The notes under the pieces are model-generated. The model was given only the letters and a program-made list of their open reading frames with translations, was not told where the DNA came from and made no database searches. This document shows positions 56,136 through 64,000 of a stretch of DNA of 64,000 nt, one piece after another. A program made the translations under genes and the position numbers. The stretch is from Jiulongibacter sediminis. Its GTDB lineage: Bacteria; Bacteroidota; Bacteroidia; Cytophagales; Spirosomataceae. How positions within the stretch are numbered: position 1 is the first letter of the stretch; each line of letters opens with the position of its first letter. The stretch is taken from the NCBI RefSeq assembly GCF_001306455.1, contig NZ_LGTQ01000005.1, forward strand, positions 930,001 through 994,000. Reading direction: 5' to 3'.

Positions 56136-57260
56136 TTACTTAATCAAACTGAAAAGTCGTTTCCATCGAATCTTATTGAGCAGATTACCATCTGCATCAA
56201 TTGACATCCAGATGAACACAGCCTTTCCAACAATGTGATCCTCAGGCACAAAGCCCCAGAAACGGCTGTCGTCAGACTCATAACGATTATCACCCATCAT
56301 GAAATAATAATCCTGATTGAAAGTATATTCCGTAATCGGCTGACCATCAAGATAAACCTTTCCGTCTTTTACTTCAGCATTATCATTATGATCAAAAGTG
56401 GTGATCACCCCTTTGTAAAGAGCGAAATTCAGTTCATTGGTCAAATCAACGGTCATTCCTTTTTTAGGAATGGTCACCGGACCAAAGTTATCTCTGTTCC
56501 AGTTCACTAAATCAGGTCTGTACGGGAATGTCTTATAAGGAGTCAAAGAGTCATCCGCGGCAATGATATCAGGGTAAATATTGGTCACGAAATCAAGACC
56601 CTGAAGATTATTCACCGCACTTTCAGTGGCATTGATGGCATAATAATATTTGCCATCCTGAGTTCCCTGGCCACGCTCGCTCACATCGTATTTGTTCCAT
56701 AGATTCGGGTTGATGGAAGTAGTACTTTCAAGTGTGTACCATTTCTGCATACCTTCAGGATTCTCCATGGCTTTATCATTGACATAGACCTGAGCATCTT
56801 TGACACTCACCTGATCTCCTGCTATACCGATACAACGCTTGATATAGTTCGTTCTCAGGTCAACCGGGTATTTATCAAAACCACCAAACTGATCTGGACG
56901 CTCAGGGCAGCCCGGATAGTTAAACACCACCACGTCGCCGTTCTTAACATCTGTGAAACCAGGTAATCTGAAATAGGGTAACTCAATGGCATCTGAATAA
57001 GAAGGCACCTCAGTAAACCAGATTTTCTGGTGCGTCAATGGCACCTGAAGTGGCGTCATAGGTGTACGAGAACCATAATGCACCTTACTTACAAAAAGGA
57101 AATCATTAACAAGAAGGCTTTTCTCCATGGAGCCTGTAGGAATGGTGTAGGCTTCGAGAAACAACCATCTGATGAGTGTGGCGGCTACTACAGCGAACAG
57201 AACGGAGTCAAACCATTCTCTAATCGGGCCTTTCTTTTTCTTTTCTTTGTCTTTAGCCAT
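56136..57260 (-). CDS. lepB: Signal peptidase I
   Basis: A 374-residue leader peptidase. One N-terminal membrane helix (about 18-36) precedes the catalytic serine, Ser44 in IPTGSMEKSLL. The catalytic lysine is in NYIKRCIGIAGD near 140. Box E, YFMMGDNRYESDDSRFWGFV, lies near 315-335. The long insertion between the lysine and box E is typical of Bacteroidota enzymes. It removes signal peptides from the many exported proteins encoded here. It is the last gene of the parA-parB-DUF5683-dapB-lepB cluster and ends at a strong terminator. Confidence 0.96.
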   Translation of the reverse strand: MAKDKEKKKKGPIREWFDSVLFAVVAATLIRWLFLEAYTIPTGSMEKSLLVNDFLFVSKVHYGSRTPMTPLQVPLTHQKIWFTEVPSYSDAIELPYFRLPGFTDVKNGDVVVFNYPGCPERPDQFGGFDKYPVDLRTNYIKRCIGIAGDQVSVKDAQVYVNDKAMENPEGMQKWYTLESTTSINPNLWNKYDVSERGQGTQDGKYYYAINATESAVNNLQGLDFVTNIYPDIIAADDSLTPYKTFPYRPDLVNWNRDNFGPVTIPKKGMTVDLTNELNFALYKGVITTFDHNDNAEVKDGKVYLDGQPITEYTFNQDYYFMMGDNRYESDDSRFWGFVPEDHIVGKAVFIWMSIDADGNLLNKIRWKRLFSLIK

Positions 57261-57340
57261 TGGCTTTAAAATTTTTGGCGAAACTAGTTTAAAATCTTTA
57301 ATTATATCCTAAAAAATGGAAGAAGGGCATATTTCCGTGA

Positions 57341-58057
57341 TCAAAACCCTAACATTTGATCCATGTTTAAGACCCCTTTTTTGTCTTTTATCCACTCGGC
57401 CGCAATTACAGCTCCCAGAGCAAAGCCCTGACGGCTTTTGGCCTCATGCTTTATTTCAATCTCATCAACTGCAGAGATATATTTAATACTGTGCGTACCC
57501 GGAACAGTACCTTCGCGACTACTCCAGATCGGCACCTCATTGGCCTTTGCAATTTCCTGATTTACCCAGCTATCTTTTCCCTCAATTCCTTCAATGATAC
57601 CTTCAGCAAGTGTAATGGCAGTTCCACTTGGCGAATCCAGCTTTTCGGTATGGTGAATCTCATTGCTGGTCACTTCATATTGGTTTTGACCGTTCATCAG
57701 TTTGGCCAATTGCTTATTCAATTGAAAGAAGAGATTGACCCCGATACTGTAATTGCTGGCATAGAAAAATGCTGCTTCGTTTTCATTGCAAAGCTTTTCA
57801 ATTTCAGCTTTTTTATCCAGCCATCCCGTGGTTCCTGAAACCACTTTTAAACCCTTTTTCATGCAAAACTGTAGGTTATCAAAAGCAGAAGCCGGCGAAC
57901 TGAATTCAATCACCGCATCCGTATTTTCAGGACTAATCTTCTCACGATCTTCTTTATTGGCCACGTCTATTTTAAATGAGATTTCATGTCCGCGATCCAG
58001 AGCAATTTGCTCAATCACTCTTCCCATTTTACCGTAACCCAATAACGCAATTCTCAT
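57341..58057 (-). CDS. dapB: 4-hydroxy-tetrahydrodipicolinate reductase
   Basis: A 238-residue enzyme of lysine and cell-wall precursor synthesis, which reduces the DapA product with NAD(P)H. The nucleotide motif LLGYGKMGRVIE is at residues 4-15, GTTGW at 74-78, and the catalytic IHHTEKLDSPSGTA near 137-150 with both His and the Lys. Length is normal for the phylum. It lies between DUF5683 and lepB, 9 bases after the former, as in many Bacteroidota. Confidence 0.97.
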   Translation of the reverse strand: MRIALLGYGKMGRVIEQIALDRGHEISFKIDVANKEDREKISPENTDAVIEFSSPASAFDNLQFCMKKGLKVVSGTTGWLDKKAEIEKLCNENEAAFFYASNYSIGVNLFFQLNKQLAKLMNGQNQYEVTSNEIHHTEKLDSPSGTAITLAEGIIEGIEGKDSWVNQEIAKANEVPIWSSREGTVPGTHSIKYISAVDEIEIKHEAKSRQGFALGAVIAAEWIKDKKGVLNMDQMLGF

Positions 58058-58066
58058 ATACTCTAA

Positions 58067-58921
58067 TTATTTAAACTCAAATGCCAAACTTATACCCGAG
58101 GCCTGCATACCAAAAGTCTGCGGCCCTGCCGGTTTTATTTTAAATGAAATATCTTCACTCATGTCAAAGGTTTTCAGGTGGGCCGCCACATTGGCCTCCA
58201 AGGCAAAAAACAGCCACCCGGCCGCAAAACCAATGTAAGAGGCATCACGCCATCTTCGGTATTGATTTTTGGCCGACTGAAAAGTTTGGGAATTGAAAGA
58301 ACCTATGATCTCGCTGTCTTCCACATTCACCTCTTCCGCAACAAAATAGGTGGTTTGCACACCTTCAATATCACCTGATTGTTTATTCAGTACATACTTT
58401 TTGCCATCGGTATCTCTAACATAAAGAATGGCATTATCAGCATCATTTGATACAAAAAACAGACTGCTTTGTGGCAAAGAATTGGCAATCGAAAGGTCAA
58501 CATTATCGTAAAAAGCCAGATTTCGGCTCACGAAAGTGGCTCGCTCATAATGGCCTAGATACTTCTGATATTGCTGGTTATTTGCTCTTATTCCGTAATA
58601 CCAGCCGGCACCGGCAGCTCCGTAAACCAAGCCTACTTTCCAGAAATCACGATTGGTAATTTGCCCCCAGCCCGGTAAAAATAAAGATCGAATGAAAGCT
58701 ACCCGAGGTTTTTCCAAAGACGTGTATGGTTTCACACCGAAAACCTTCCCCATGGTTTTGAAGAATTTTCCGGTAGTATCAGACTTTGTCACTGCCTTTT
58801 TAACTTCCTTAATCGCAGCCTCCACTTTAACAGAGTCCACAAAAACAGAGTCAGGCAACACCTGTGCTTTCAGGCTAACCGAAAAAATGAGGAGAACAGA
58901 AAATGTGATTAGTGCTTTCAT
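58067..58921 (-). CDS. DUF5683 domain protein
   Basis: A 284-residue envelope protein with a signal peptide (1-19). The diagnostic DUF5683 line is PRVAFIRSLFLPGWGQITNRDFWK near 72-95, followed by a membrane helix (KVGLVYGAAGAGWYYGI) and a second near 230. The molecular function of the family is unknown. It occurs at this place, between parB and dapB, across the phylum, so the location supports the call. It starts 33 bases after parB on the same strand. Confidence 0.85.
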   Translation of the reverse strand: MKALITFSVLLIFSVSLKAQVLPDSVFVDSVKVEAAIKEVKKAVTKSDTTGKFFKTMGKVFGVKPYTSLEKPRVAFIRSLFLPGWGQITNRDFWKVGLVYGAAGAGWYYGIRANNQQYQKYLGHYERATFVSRNLAFYDNVDLSIANSLPQSSLFFVSNDADNAILYVRDTDGKKYVLNKQSGDIEGVQTTYFVAEEVNVEDSEIIGSFNSQTFQSAKNQYRRWRDASYIGFAAGWLFFALEANVAAHLKTFDMSEDISFKIKPAGPQTFGMQASGISLAFEFK

Positions 58922-58954
58922 TAAGCTTATTAACGCCTTTCAGACTGCTTAATT

Positions 58955-59833
58955 CTACTTTTTAAGTCTATTTAACAAAGTCTCAAGCTCTTCTTTGCTT
59001 TTGAAAGGAATCTTGATTTCACCTTTATTTTTGGCATCAGCTTTCACCAAAACTTTCGTTCCAAACCAGCCGGCAAGTCTTTCCTGAAGATCAAGCATTT
59101 CCCGTCTGATCTCCGAAACTTTCTTCGGTTTTGGTTCTTCATCCCCCCCCATTTGCATAGCTCTCACCAGCTCTTCCACTTTTCTTACGGAGAGCTGCTC
59201 GTTAACCGTTTTACGGTATAACTTTTCCATGGCTTTGTCATCCTCCAGACCCAATAGAGCTCTGGCATGGCCCATCCCAATCAAATTTCCCTGAAGACCT
59301 TGCTGCACCTCGGCAGGTAATTTGAGCAGTCGCAGATAGTTATTGACCGTTGAACGCTTCTTTCCTACCCTTTCGCCCAGTTCTTCCTGTTTGAGATTAC
59401 ACTCGGTCATGAGTCGTTGATAGCTCAATGCTACCTCCAAGGCATTCAGGTTTTCACGCTGAATATTTTCAATCAGAGCCATTTCCAGCATTTGCTGCTC
59501 GTCAGCGGTTCTGATGTAGGCAGGTATTTTTTTTAGGTTCGCCAGTTTTGAGGCCTGAAGACGTCTCTCACCGGAAATCAGTTGATAACGTCCGCCATCT
59601 ATTTGTCGTACCGTGATCGGCTGTATAATACCCTGAATGCGGATAGACTCAGATAATTCCTGAAGAGCTTCCTCATCAAAATGTGTTCTTGGCTGAAAAG
59701 GATTGACATCAATGGAATCCACAGAAATATGAGCAGAGAGCTCGTCTGTCACTATTTTCTCTTCTTTCACCTCTTCCTTGTCCGGAAGAAGCGTACCCAA
59801 ACCTTTTCCTAATCCTCTTCTTTGCTTCATCAT
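58955..59833 (-). CDS. parB: Chromosome partitioning protein ParB
   Basis: A 292-residue ParB. The N-terminal CTPase domain has VNPFQPR, GIIQPITVR and the GERR motif (SGERRLQA near 100), then ENIQREN. The central helix-turn-helix that reads parS is at about 150-180 (TECNLKQEELGERVGKKRSTVNNYL). The C-terminal dimerisation region is present. All hallmarks are canonical. The coding strand has a G8 run (C8 at 59143-59150) decoded Met-Gly-Gly-Asp. It begins 3 bases after the unusual parA-like gene. Confidence 0.96.
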   Translation of the reverse strand: MMKQRRGLGKGLGTLLPDKEEVKEEKIVTDELSAHISVDSIDVNPFQPRTHFDEEALQELSESIRIQGIIQPITVRQIDGGRYQLISGERRLQASKLANLKKIPAYIRTADEQQMLEMALIENIQRENLNALEVALSYQRLMTECNLKQEELGERVGKKRSTVNNYLRLLKLPAEVQQGLQGNLIGMGHARALLGLEDDKAMEKLYRKTVNEQLSVRKVEELVRAMQMGGDEEPKPKKVSEIRREMLDLQERLAGWFGTKVLVKADAKNKGEIKIPFKSKEELETLLNRLKK

Positions 59834-59836
59834 ATC

Positions 59837-60445
59837 CTATAATAACTGATTAGCTACACTTAAATAAGTTACTGCAGCTCTTTGAGTAAGCTCACTTAAA
59901 ACAACTTTTTTAAAATCTTTCTGGCGGGCCAGATAATAGTTTCTTTGAATAGCTGGCAGCACTAAATCTCCAAAATTAAGCTTTAGTTCCTTTAGTACAG
60001 CCTCACTCGTCTCACTGTCCGGTTTATACATCACCGGCAAAAAACCACAGGTCTTAATCTTTACCGCATCGACTAACCGAAGAACGTCCGGCAATTCGTT
60101 TAAGCCATAAAATTCACATTCTACCGGAATTAACACCTCAGCAAGTGCTGACAGAGCTTTAAATATTTCACCCATTTTGTGAGCCGGGCAGTCAATCACA
60201 ATTTTATCAAAAAGATCAAGGCTTTCTTGGTCTATCTCACCGGCATTCTGGAAAGTCAAAAATGAATTAAGGTTAATTCTTCCCTTTTTTGATTGACTAC
60301 ACAATCCCTCCATCCATTTCCCCGGATCCAGATCAATCAATAAGGTTTTCTGAGTTAATGTGGCAAAGCATAGTGCCAAATTTAGACTCGTTGTACTCTT
60401 CCCAGATTGCCGTGCACCGTTGGCTATGATGTAGATTTTTCCCAT
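59837..60445 (-). CDS. Divergent ParA-like P-loop ATPase
   Basis: A 202-residue protein in the parA position, about 50 residues shorter than usual ParA. The nucleotide loop reads GARQSGKST (10-18): the Walker lysine is Lys16, but the signature lysine expected five residues earlier (KGGxGKT) is Ala11. The later LLIDLDPG (Walker A') and IVIDCP (Walker B) are present. The signature lysine normally reaches across the dimer to the bound nucleotide, so dimerisation or ATP hydrolysis should be altered. It may be a modified partner of ParB, with a standard ParA elsewhere, or a lineage-specific version. It is 3 bases from parB, so the two are cotranscribed. Confidence 0.8.
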   Translation of the reverse strand: MGKIYIIANGARQSGKSTTSLNLALCFATLTQKTLLIDLDPGKWMEGLCSQSKKGRINLNSFLTFQNAGEIDQESLDLFDKIVIDCPAHKMGEIFKALSALAEVLIPVECEFYGLNELPDVLRLVDAVKIKTCGFLPVMYKPDSETSEAVLKELKLNFGDLVLPAIQRNYYLARQKDFKKVVLSELTQRAAVTYLSVANQLL

Positions 60446-60495
60446 TGCCTAATTCTGGTGCAAATTTGAGCTTAATTCATGGTAAAGCCAATAGA

Positions 60496-60525
60496 TGTTC
60501 CACGAAAAATTCAGGAATGTTCCAC
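60496..60525. promoter_or_regulatory. Two parS-like half sites upstream of parA
   Basis: TGTTCCACG (60496-60504) and TGTTCCAC (60518-60525) match one arm of the parS consensus (TGTTCCACGTGGAACA-like) in direct orientation 22 bp apart. The second arm is poor in both cases. They lie 50-80 bases upstream of the parA-like gene. Confidence 0.4.
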
Positions 60526-60623
60526 AGCTATATTGAGCCCTAAGAACATTGTAGCTTTAAGTGAAAAATAAAAGCTCGGTAACATCAGCGTAAATTTCCT
60601 CAGCTGCAACTTGGCCCTATCAC

Positions 60624-61484
60624 TCAGGAGGTCTGGTCAAGAAAATCAATAAACTCCTGTGGATTAGCGAAGAAGGTGGCCTGTTCGTCTAAGGCATCAA
60701 TTTTAATCCCTGAATACAAAAGGTCAGTTTGCGAATCGGCGAGAAAGCTTTTCAAATTTACGATCGTATCCTCTGCAGGGGGAATAGTAAAAATTGTCAT
60801 GATTCGCTTCGCATTTGTTAACTCAATAACGGGTTGAAGATTCTCTACGGGCACTTTCCTGCTCAGGTAGACACACTTTATATTTCTTAGTTTGGCGAGA
60901 TAGCAGCTTAGCAAAAGCCCAATCTCATGTTCTTCTTCATCAAGCAGAGCAAAAATCATAGGCGATTTGGTTCCTTGCGACATCTCCTCTAATTCTGCAT
61001 TTAATCGCTGGGCAAGAAGATGACTCACAAAATGCTCCTGTGCCGGAAGTGATTTACCTGCGGCCCATAAAACTCCAAGGTATTGAAGGAAAGGATATAT
61101 TAGAAACAGAAAAGTGGCCTCAAATCCTGATTGACTTATTTCGTCTTCAATAACTGCTCTAATGGTATCTTCGTCAAGAGCCAAGGTTGCCGTAGCAAGA
61201 AGTTTAACTAAATCAGTTATCGCTACATTCTGATCTCTGGCAAACTCCAGCACACGATCAGAGATTTCTTTCTGAGACATATCAGCTATTGCCGATATCT
61301 TGTAACCTCTTTCCAACAAAAAGCTGGCGTTTATTAAGGTAACCAACTGATCATCTGTATAATACCTAATTTTTGAATCAGTACGATTTGGCATTACAAA
61401 ACCGTATCTTTTTTCCCAAGCTCTAAGAGAATGTGTACTCAGGCCTGTGAGCTTTTCAATGTCTGAAATCGAGTATTTTCTCAT
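60624..61484 (-). CDS. MerR-family regulator with B12-binding domain (CarH/LitR-like)
   Basis: A 286-residue regulator. Residues 1-70 form a MerR DNA-binding domain (KYSISDIEKLTGLSTHSLRAWEKRYG). A helical domain follows, with Trp140 and Glu150-His151 in the W-x9-E-H arrangement that caps the upper face of adenosylcobalamin in CarH. The Rossmann-like B12 domain has E-x-H-x2-G with His186 as the probable lower ligand (EEHEIG at 184-189). All light-sensor residues known from CarH are thus present. In that family the dark B12-bound tetramer represses and light releases DNA. The gene is divergent from the fasciclin lipoprotein, and two inverted repeats lie in the shared 116-base promoter region. 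Confidence 0.9.
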   Translation of the reverse strand: MRKYSISDIEKLTGLSTHSLRAWEKRYGFVMPNRTDSKIRYYTDDQLVTLINASFLLERGYKISAIADMSQKEISDRVLEFARDQNVAITDLVKLLATATLALDEDTIRAVIEDEISQSGFEATFLFLIYPFLQYLGVLWAAGKSLPAQEHFVSHLLAQRLNAELEEMSQGTKSPMIFALLDEEEHEIGLLLSCYLAKLRNIKCVYLSRKVPVENLQPVIELTNAKRIMTIFTIPPAEDTIVNLKSFLADSQTDLLYSGIKIDALDEQATFFANPQEFIDFLDQTS

Positions 61485-61508
61485 GTTTTTTGCTTGAAGT
61501 TGAACTTA

Positions 61509-61575
61509 GATGTAGATACATTAGTTACATCTACATCAACGATTGTCTAACTGTAAACACTTCAAAGTTAGACAA
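61509..61575. promoter_or_regulatory. Two 9-bp inverted repeats in the regulator/fasciclin intergenic region
   Basis: GATGTAGAT/ATCTACATC at 61509-61517 and 61529-61537 (11-base spacer), and TTGTCTAAC/GTTAGACAA at 61543-61551 and 61567-61575 (15-base spacer). Both are perfect. They fill most of the gap between the divergent start codons and are likely operators of the MerR-type regulator or parts of the two promoters. Confidence 0.65.
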
Positions 61576-61600
61576 AATAAAAACTAAACAAATCAAAGCT

Positions 61601-63394
61601 ATGGAAAAACTTATGCGATTCAAATGGACAACTCTTCTGCCTCTAATTCTCTTCATTACAGCCTTAACTGGTTGTGATAAAGAAGAACCAGACCCGATCA
61701 TGGAACAGACTTCTATTGCTGAAATAGCTGTAGCGACCCCTGAACTATCGACTCTGGTATCCGCTCTTCAAACCGCCGATCTGGTGAGCACTTTCCAAGA
61801 AACTGGACCTTTCACAGTTTTTGCACCCACAAATGCAGCCTTTGAAAAACTTGACCCGACAACACTAAATACCATTCTGAATGATCAGGCTCTTCTAACA
61901 AGGCTGCTACAGTATCATGTGGTTGGAGGTGCGGTTTTATCTTCGCAGCTAAGCAACGGACCCGTACCCACGCTCGAGGGCTCCACAATTGCTGTTGATC
62001 TCACCTCAGGAGTAGTTCTGAATGGTTCAGCCAATGTTATAACGGCAAATGTTGAAGCTTCAAACGGTGTGGTTCACCTGATTGATGAGGTCTTGATTCC
62101 CGAAGACTTCTTTGCCCAAACCATTACACAAATTGCTACTTCTAACTCTGACTTTAGTATTCTTGCCAGCATTCTTGCTCGTCCCGAAATGAGCGATCTG
62201 TTAGCAGCAGCGTCCAATCCTTCTAGTACACTCACGGTATTTGCTCCCACAAATCAAGCTTTTACCAATCTCCTCGCTACCTTATCAACTTTAGGAATTA
62301 ATAGTTTAGATGAGCTGCCGAGTGGGCTATTGGCAGAAATCGTTCAATATCATATCATAGGAAATACAGTTCTTTCAGGAGATTTGAGTGAGGGAGAAGT
62401 TCAGACGTTGTTGAGTGAAGAAAGTGTTAGCGTTAGCCTGGCTAATGGTGTAATGATCAACAATGCCAACGTGGTTCAGGCCGATGTTCAAGCCATAAAT
62501 GGAGTTGTACACGCCGTAGATCAGGTTTTAATACCCAGCTTTATTGCAAACGCCTTGGGAACAATCTCTCAAAGTATAGTTTTCAACCCTGATTACACAA
62601 TTCTGGCAGCAGCTTTACGTAAAGCCGGGTTACTCAACACCTTATCAACTACTGACAATTTAACGCTATTTGCTCCAACGAACGATGCTTTTACCGCCGC
62701 AGGAATCACTTCTCTTGATGGTCTCACGGCTGAATCCCTAACACCAATTCTTCTCTATCATGTATTGGGAGCCAAGGTTACATCAAACCTTTTGCCTGCA
62801 TCAGGAATTGCCACTACTCTTCAAGGCGATAATCTGTACCTGGGCTATTTAGGTTCTGGAGGAGTGCTGATCAATGGACTATCCAACATTGTTGCGGTAG
62901 ACGAAGAATTAGGATCTGGCGTAATTCATCAGATTGATAATGTCTTGACACCTCCTTCCCCGGATGTTGTTGACGTCGCGGTAGCCATGAGTCAGGCAGA
63001 GACAGCTGAATTTACAGTTCTCACAAGTCTGCTGACTTCACCCGACTTTGCCGCTGTAACTCAAGCACTAAAAACTGCGGAAAACGTTACAGTTTTTGCA
63101 CCAACTGATGCTGCGTTTGCCGAAATAGCCGATGTCATTCCAACGCTTACAGTTGATCAGATTACTTCAATTCTTCAATACCACGTACTAGGTGACAGAG
63201 TTTTCAGTACTGATTTGACCAATGGACAAACGGCTACAACTTTGAACGGACAAACATTCCAAATCAATTTGGGAGCCACCGCCACTATTACAGACAAATC
63301 CGGAGGCCGTGATGCACAGATTCTGGAGACCAACGTTCACGGAAGAAATGGCGTCATTCATGTCATTGATAAAGTAATACTACCTGAATTATAA
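61601..63394 (+). CDS. Fasciclin-domain lipoprotein with four FAS1 repeats
   Basis: From the ATG at 61601 the product has 597 residues; an upstream in-frame TTG is not needed and would spoil the signal peptide. The lipoprotein signal ends LTGC, with Cys23 as lipid anchor. Four FAS1 domains follow (about 40-175, 176-320, 325-455, 460-597). Each has the FAPTxxAF line and a closing G-V-I/V-H-x-I/V-D-x-V-L-x-P line with YHV(L/V)G between. FAS1 domains mediate adhesion. Divergent pairing with a light-responsive B12 regulator suggests light control. A hairpin terminator follows directly. Confidence 0.92.
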   Translation: MEKLMRFKWTTLLPLILFITALTGCDKEEPDPIMEQTSIAEIAVATPELSTLVSALQTADLVSTFQETGPFTVFAPTNAAFEKLDPTTLNTILNDQALLTRLLQYHVVGGAVLSSQLSNGPVPTLEGSTIAVDLTSGVVLNGSANVITANVEASNGVVHLIDEVLIPEDFFAQTITQIATSNSDFSILASILARPEMSDLLAAASNPSSTLTVFAPTNQAFTNLLATLSTLGINSLDELPSGLLAEIVQYHIIGNTVLSGDLSEGEVQTLLSEESVSVSLANGVMINNANVVQADVQAINGVVHAVDQVLIPSFIANALGTISQSIVFNPDYTILAAALRKAGLLNTLSTTDNLTLFAPTNDAFTAAGITSLDGLTAESLTPILLYHVLGAKVTSNLLPASGIATTLQGDNLYLGYLGSGGVLINGLSNIVAVDEELGSGVIHQIDNVLTPPSPDVVDVAVAMSQAETAEFTVLTSLLTSPDFAAVTQALKTAENVTVFAPTDAAFAEIADVIPTLTVDQITSILQYHVLGDRVFSTDLTNGQTATTLNGQTFQINLGATATITDKSGGRDAQILETNVHGRNGVIHVIDKVILPEL

Positions 63395-63403
63395 AATGAG
63401 CTG

Positions 63404-63432
63404 GAAGGTGACTCCAACGAGTCACCTTCTTA
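63404..63432 (+). terminator. Intrinsic terminator after the fasciclin gene
   Basis: A perfect 11-bp stem GAAGGTGACTC/GAGTCACCTTC (63404-63414 with 63419-63429), 4-base loop, then a short T-rich tail. Confidence 0.8.
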
Positions 63433-63451
63433 ATTTCTAAATCACAGTCCA

Positions 63452-63607
63452 ATGTTTAATCTATTCAAATCGAAAAAAGAGAAGCTGCAACTGAAACATA
63501 GAAAACTGCTTGAGCAGGCTTTCCAAATGTCAAGAATTGATCGCTCAAAATCGGATCAATTACACGCGGAAGCGGGAAAAGTATTAGAGGAAATAGAAAA
63601 ACTTTAA
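63452..63607 (+). CDS. Small Lacal_2735-like protein
   Basis: A 51-residue protein beginning MFNLFKSKKEKLQLKHRKLL and ending KVLEEIEKL. The short aromatic/basic start followed by two charged helices with a heptad-like pattern is the hallmark of the small Lacal_2735 family found in many Bacteroidota, whose function is unknown. The match is from memory of the pattern. The frame is closed by a proper stop and sits in a clean gap between the terminator and the next gene. Confidence 0.7.
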   Translation: MFNLFKSKKEKLQLKHRKLLEQAFQMSRIDRSKSDQLHAEAGKVLEEIEKL

Positions 63608-63651
63608 TTCCCGTTTTTTAATTATTTTTGGGCAAACCCTGTTGAAAAATC

Positions 63652-64000
63652 ATGCTTAAAAAGCCCTTTATCTTTGTTGTCGGAACCATCATTCTTGCTC
63701 TTGGTTTAACTTATTATTTCGGCCCAAGACCAGAAAAACCAGATCTGCAAAAAGAATACTCTTTTGACTTACCCAATGAATTAGGTCAACTCGAAGCCAA
63801 AATTACTCAGGAAGAGCAAAATATTGATGGTATCAAAAAAGACAATGAGGCTGAATTCGTTTGGGCAGACAGCATTCCAAGGGTCACAGAATATTCCATC
63901 GTCTATATTCATGGCTTTTCTGCTTCGCATGAAGAAGGTGCTCCTGTTCATGAAAATCTGGCAAAAAAATATCACGCTAACCTTTTCAAGGCACGAATGG
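63652..64000 (+). CDS. Alpha/beta hydrolase, 5' part only
   Basis: The first 116 residues of a protein that runs off the window. An N-terminal membrane anchor or signal (about 4-25: KPFIFVVGTIILALGLTYYF) is followed by a linker and YSIVYIHGFSASHEEGAP, the HG-type oxyanion-loop strand of alpha/beta hydrolases. The nucleophile region lies outside. Substrate unknown. Confidence 0.75.
   Translation, partial: MLKKPFIFVVGTIILALGLTYYFGPRPEKPDLQKEYSFDLPNELGQLEAKITQEEQNIDGIKKDNEAEFVWADSIPRVTEYSIVYIHGFSASHEEGAPVHENLAKKYHANLFKARM

Noticed and set aside
61490-61600. Extended start (TTG at 61490) for the fasciclin protein
   Set aside because: The extension covers the inverted-repeat promoter region and would bury the lipoprotein signal; the ATG at 61601 fits.
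1-64000. tRNA, rRNA, riboswitch or transposase genes
   Set aside because: No cloverleaf, rRNA-like segment, known aptamer core or transposase motif was recognised on either strand by reading.

Overview
This window looks like the chromosome of a free-living, probably marine, member of the Bacteroidota, most likely of the Cytophagales type. The genus cannot be told from the sequence alone. The evidence is the set of LytTR response regulators paired with TPR-type sensor kinases, a TonB-dependent receptor with a carboxypeptidase-regulatory N-terminus, giant secreted proteins with terminal-Cys sorting-type domains, promoters of the TTG-N19-20-TAnnTTtG class, weak Shine-Dalgarno signals, and the gene order parA-parB-DUF5683-dapB-lepB. 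No tRNA, rRNA, CRISPR array or intact insertion sequence was seen.

Layout. 1-6.1 kb: end of an NTF2-like gene, a lipoprotein flavodoxin, and a Tat-exported molybdenum hydroxylase cluster in which two paralogous large subunits flank one [2Fe-2S] subunit. 6.2-33.1 kb: two tandem minus-strand cassettes. Each runs sensor kinase, LytTR response regulator, orphan LytTR protein, giant secreted protein (2485 aa and 3669 aa); the second also carries a receiver-only protein. Plus-strand remnants (a sensor-kinase N-terminus, half a LytTR gene joined in frame to part of a secreted protein) border the cassettes. 33.3-38.4 kb: two tiny membrane proteins, a TonB-dependent receptor and a LytS/LytR-type pair. 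38.5-46.5 kb: a stress-protein-like gene, an OmpR-type two-component system, a bestrophin, an SDR oxidoreductase, a GH16-like protein, a lipocalin-like protein and an alpha/beta hydrolase. 46.6-56.1 kb: sulfatase, secreted proteins of unknown function, polA, a vanadium-dependent haloperoxidase and a sulfotransferase-like gene. 56.1-60.4 kb: the lepB/dapB/DUF5683/parB/parA housekeeping cluster, with a strikingly divergent ParA. 60.6-64 kb: a B12-binding MerR regulator divergent from a four-domain fasciclin lipoprotein, a small Lacal_2735-like gene and the start of an alpha/beta hydrolase.

Most notable. The giant-protein cassettes and the TonB receptor appear to share one regulatory layout: a pair of direct repeats 20-21 bp apart, lying just upstream of a TTG/TTT -33 element, then 19-20 bp, then a TAnnTT-type -7 element. 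This spacing is what LytTR proteins need, so the local kinases and LytTR proteins probably control giant surface-protein and receptor expression. The plus-strand remnants keep similar promoters, which suggests that cassettes of this kind duplicate and decay here. Two further candidates for novelty are the ParA that lacks the signature lysine and the CarH-like regulator with two 9-bp inverted repeats in its divergent promoter.
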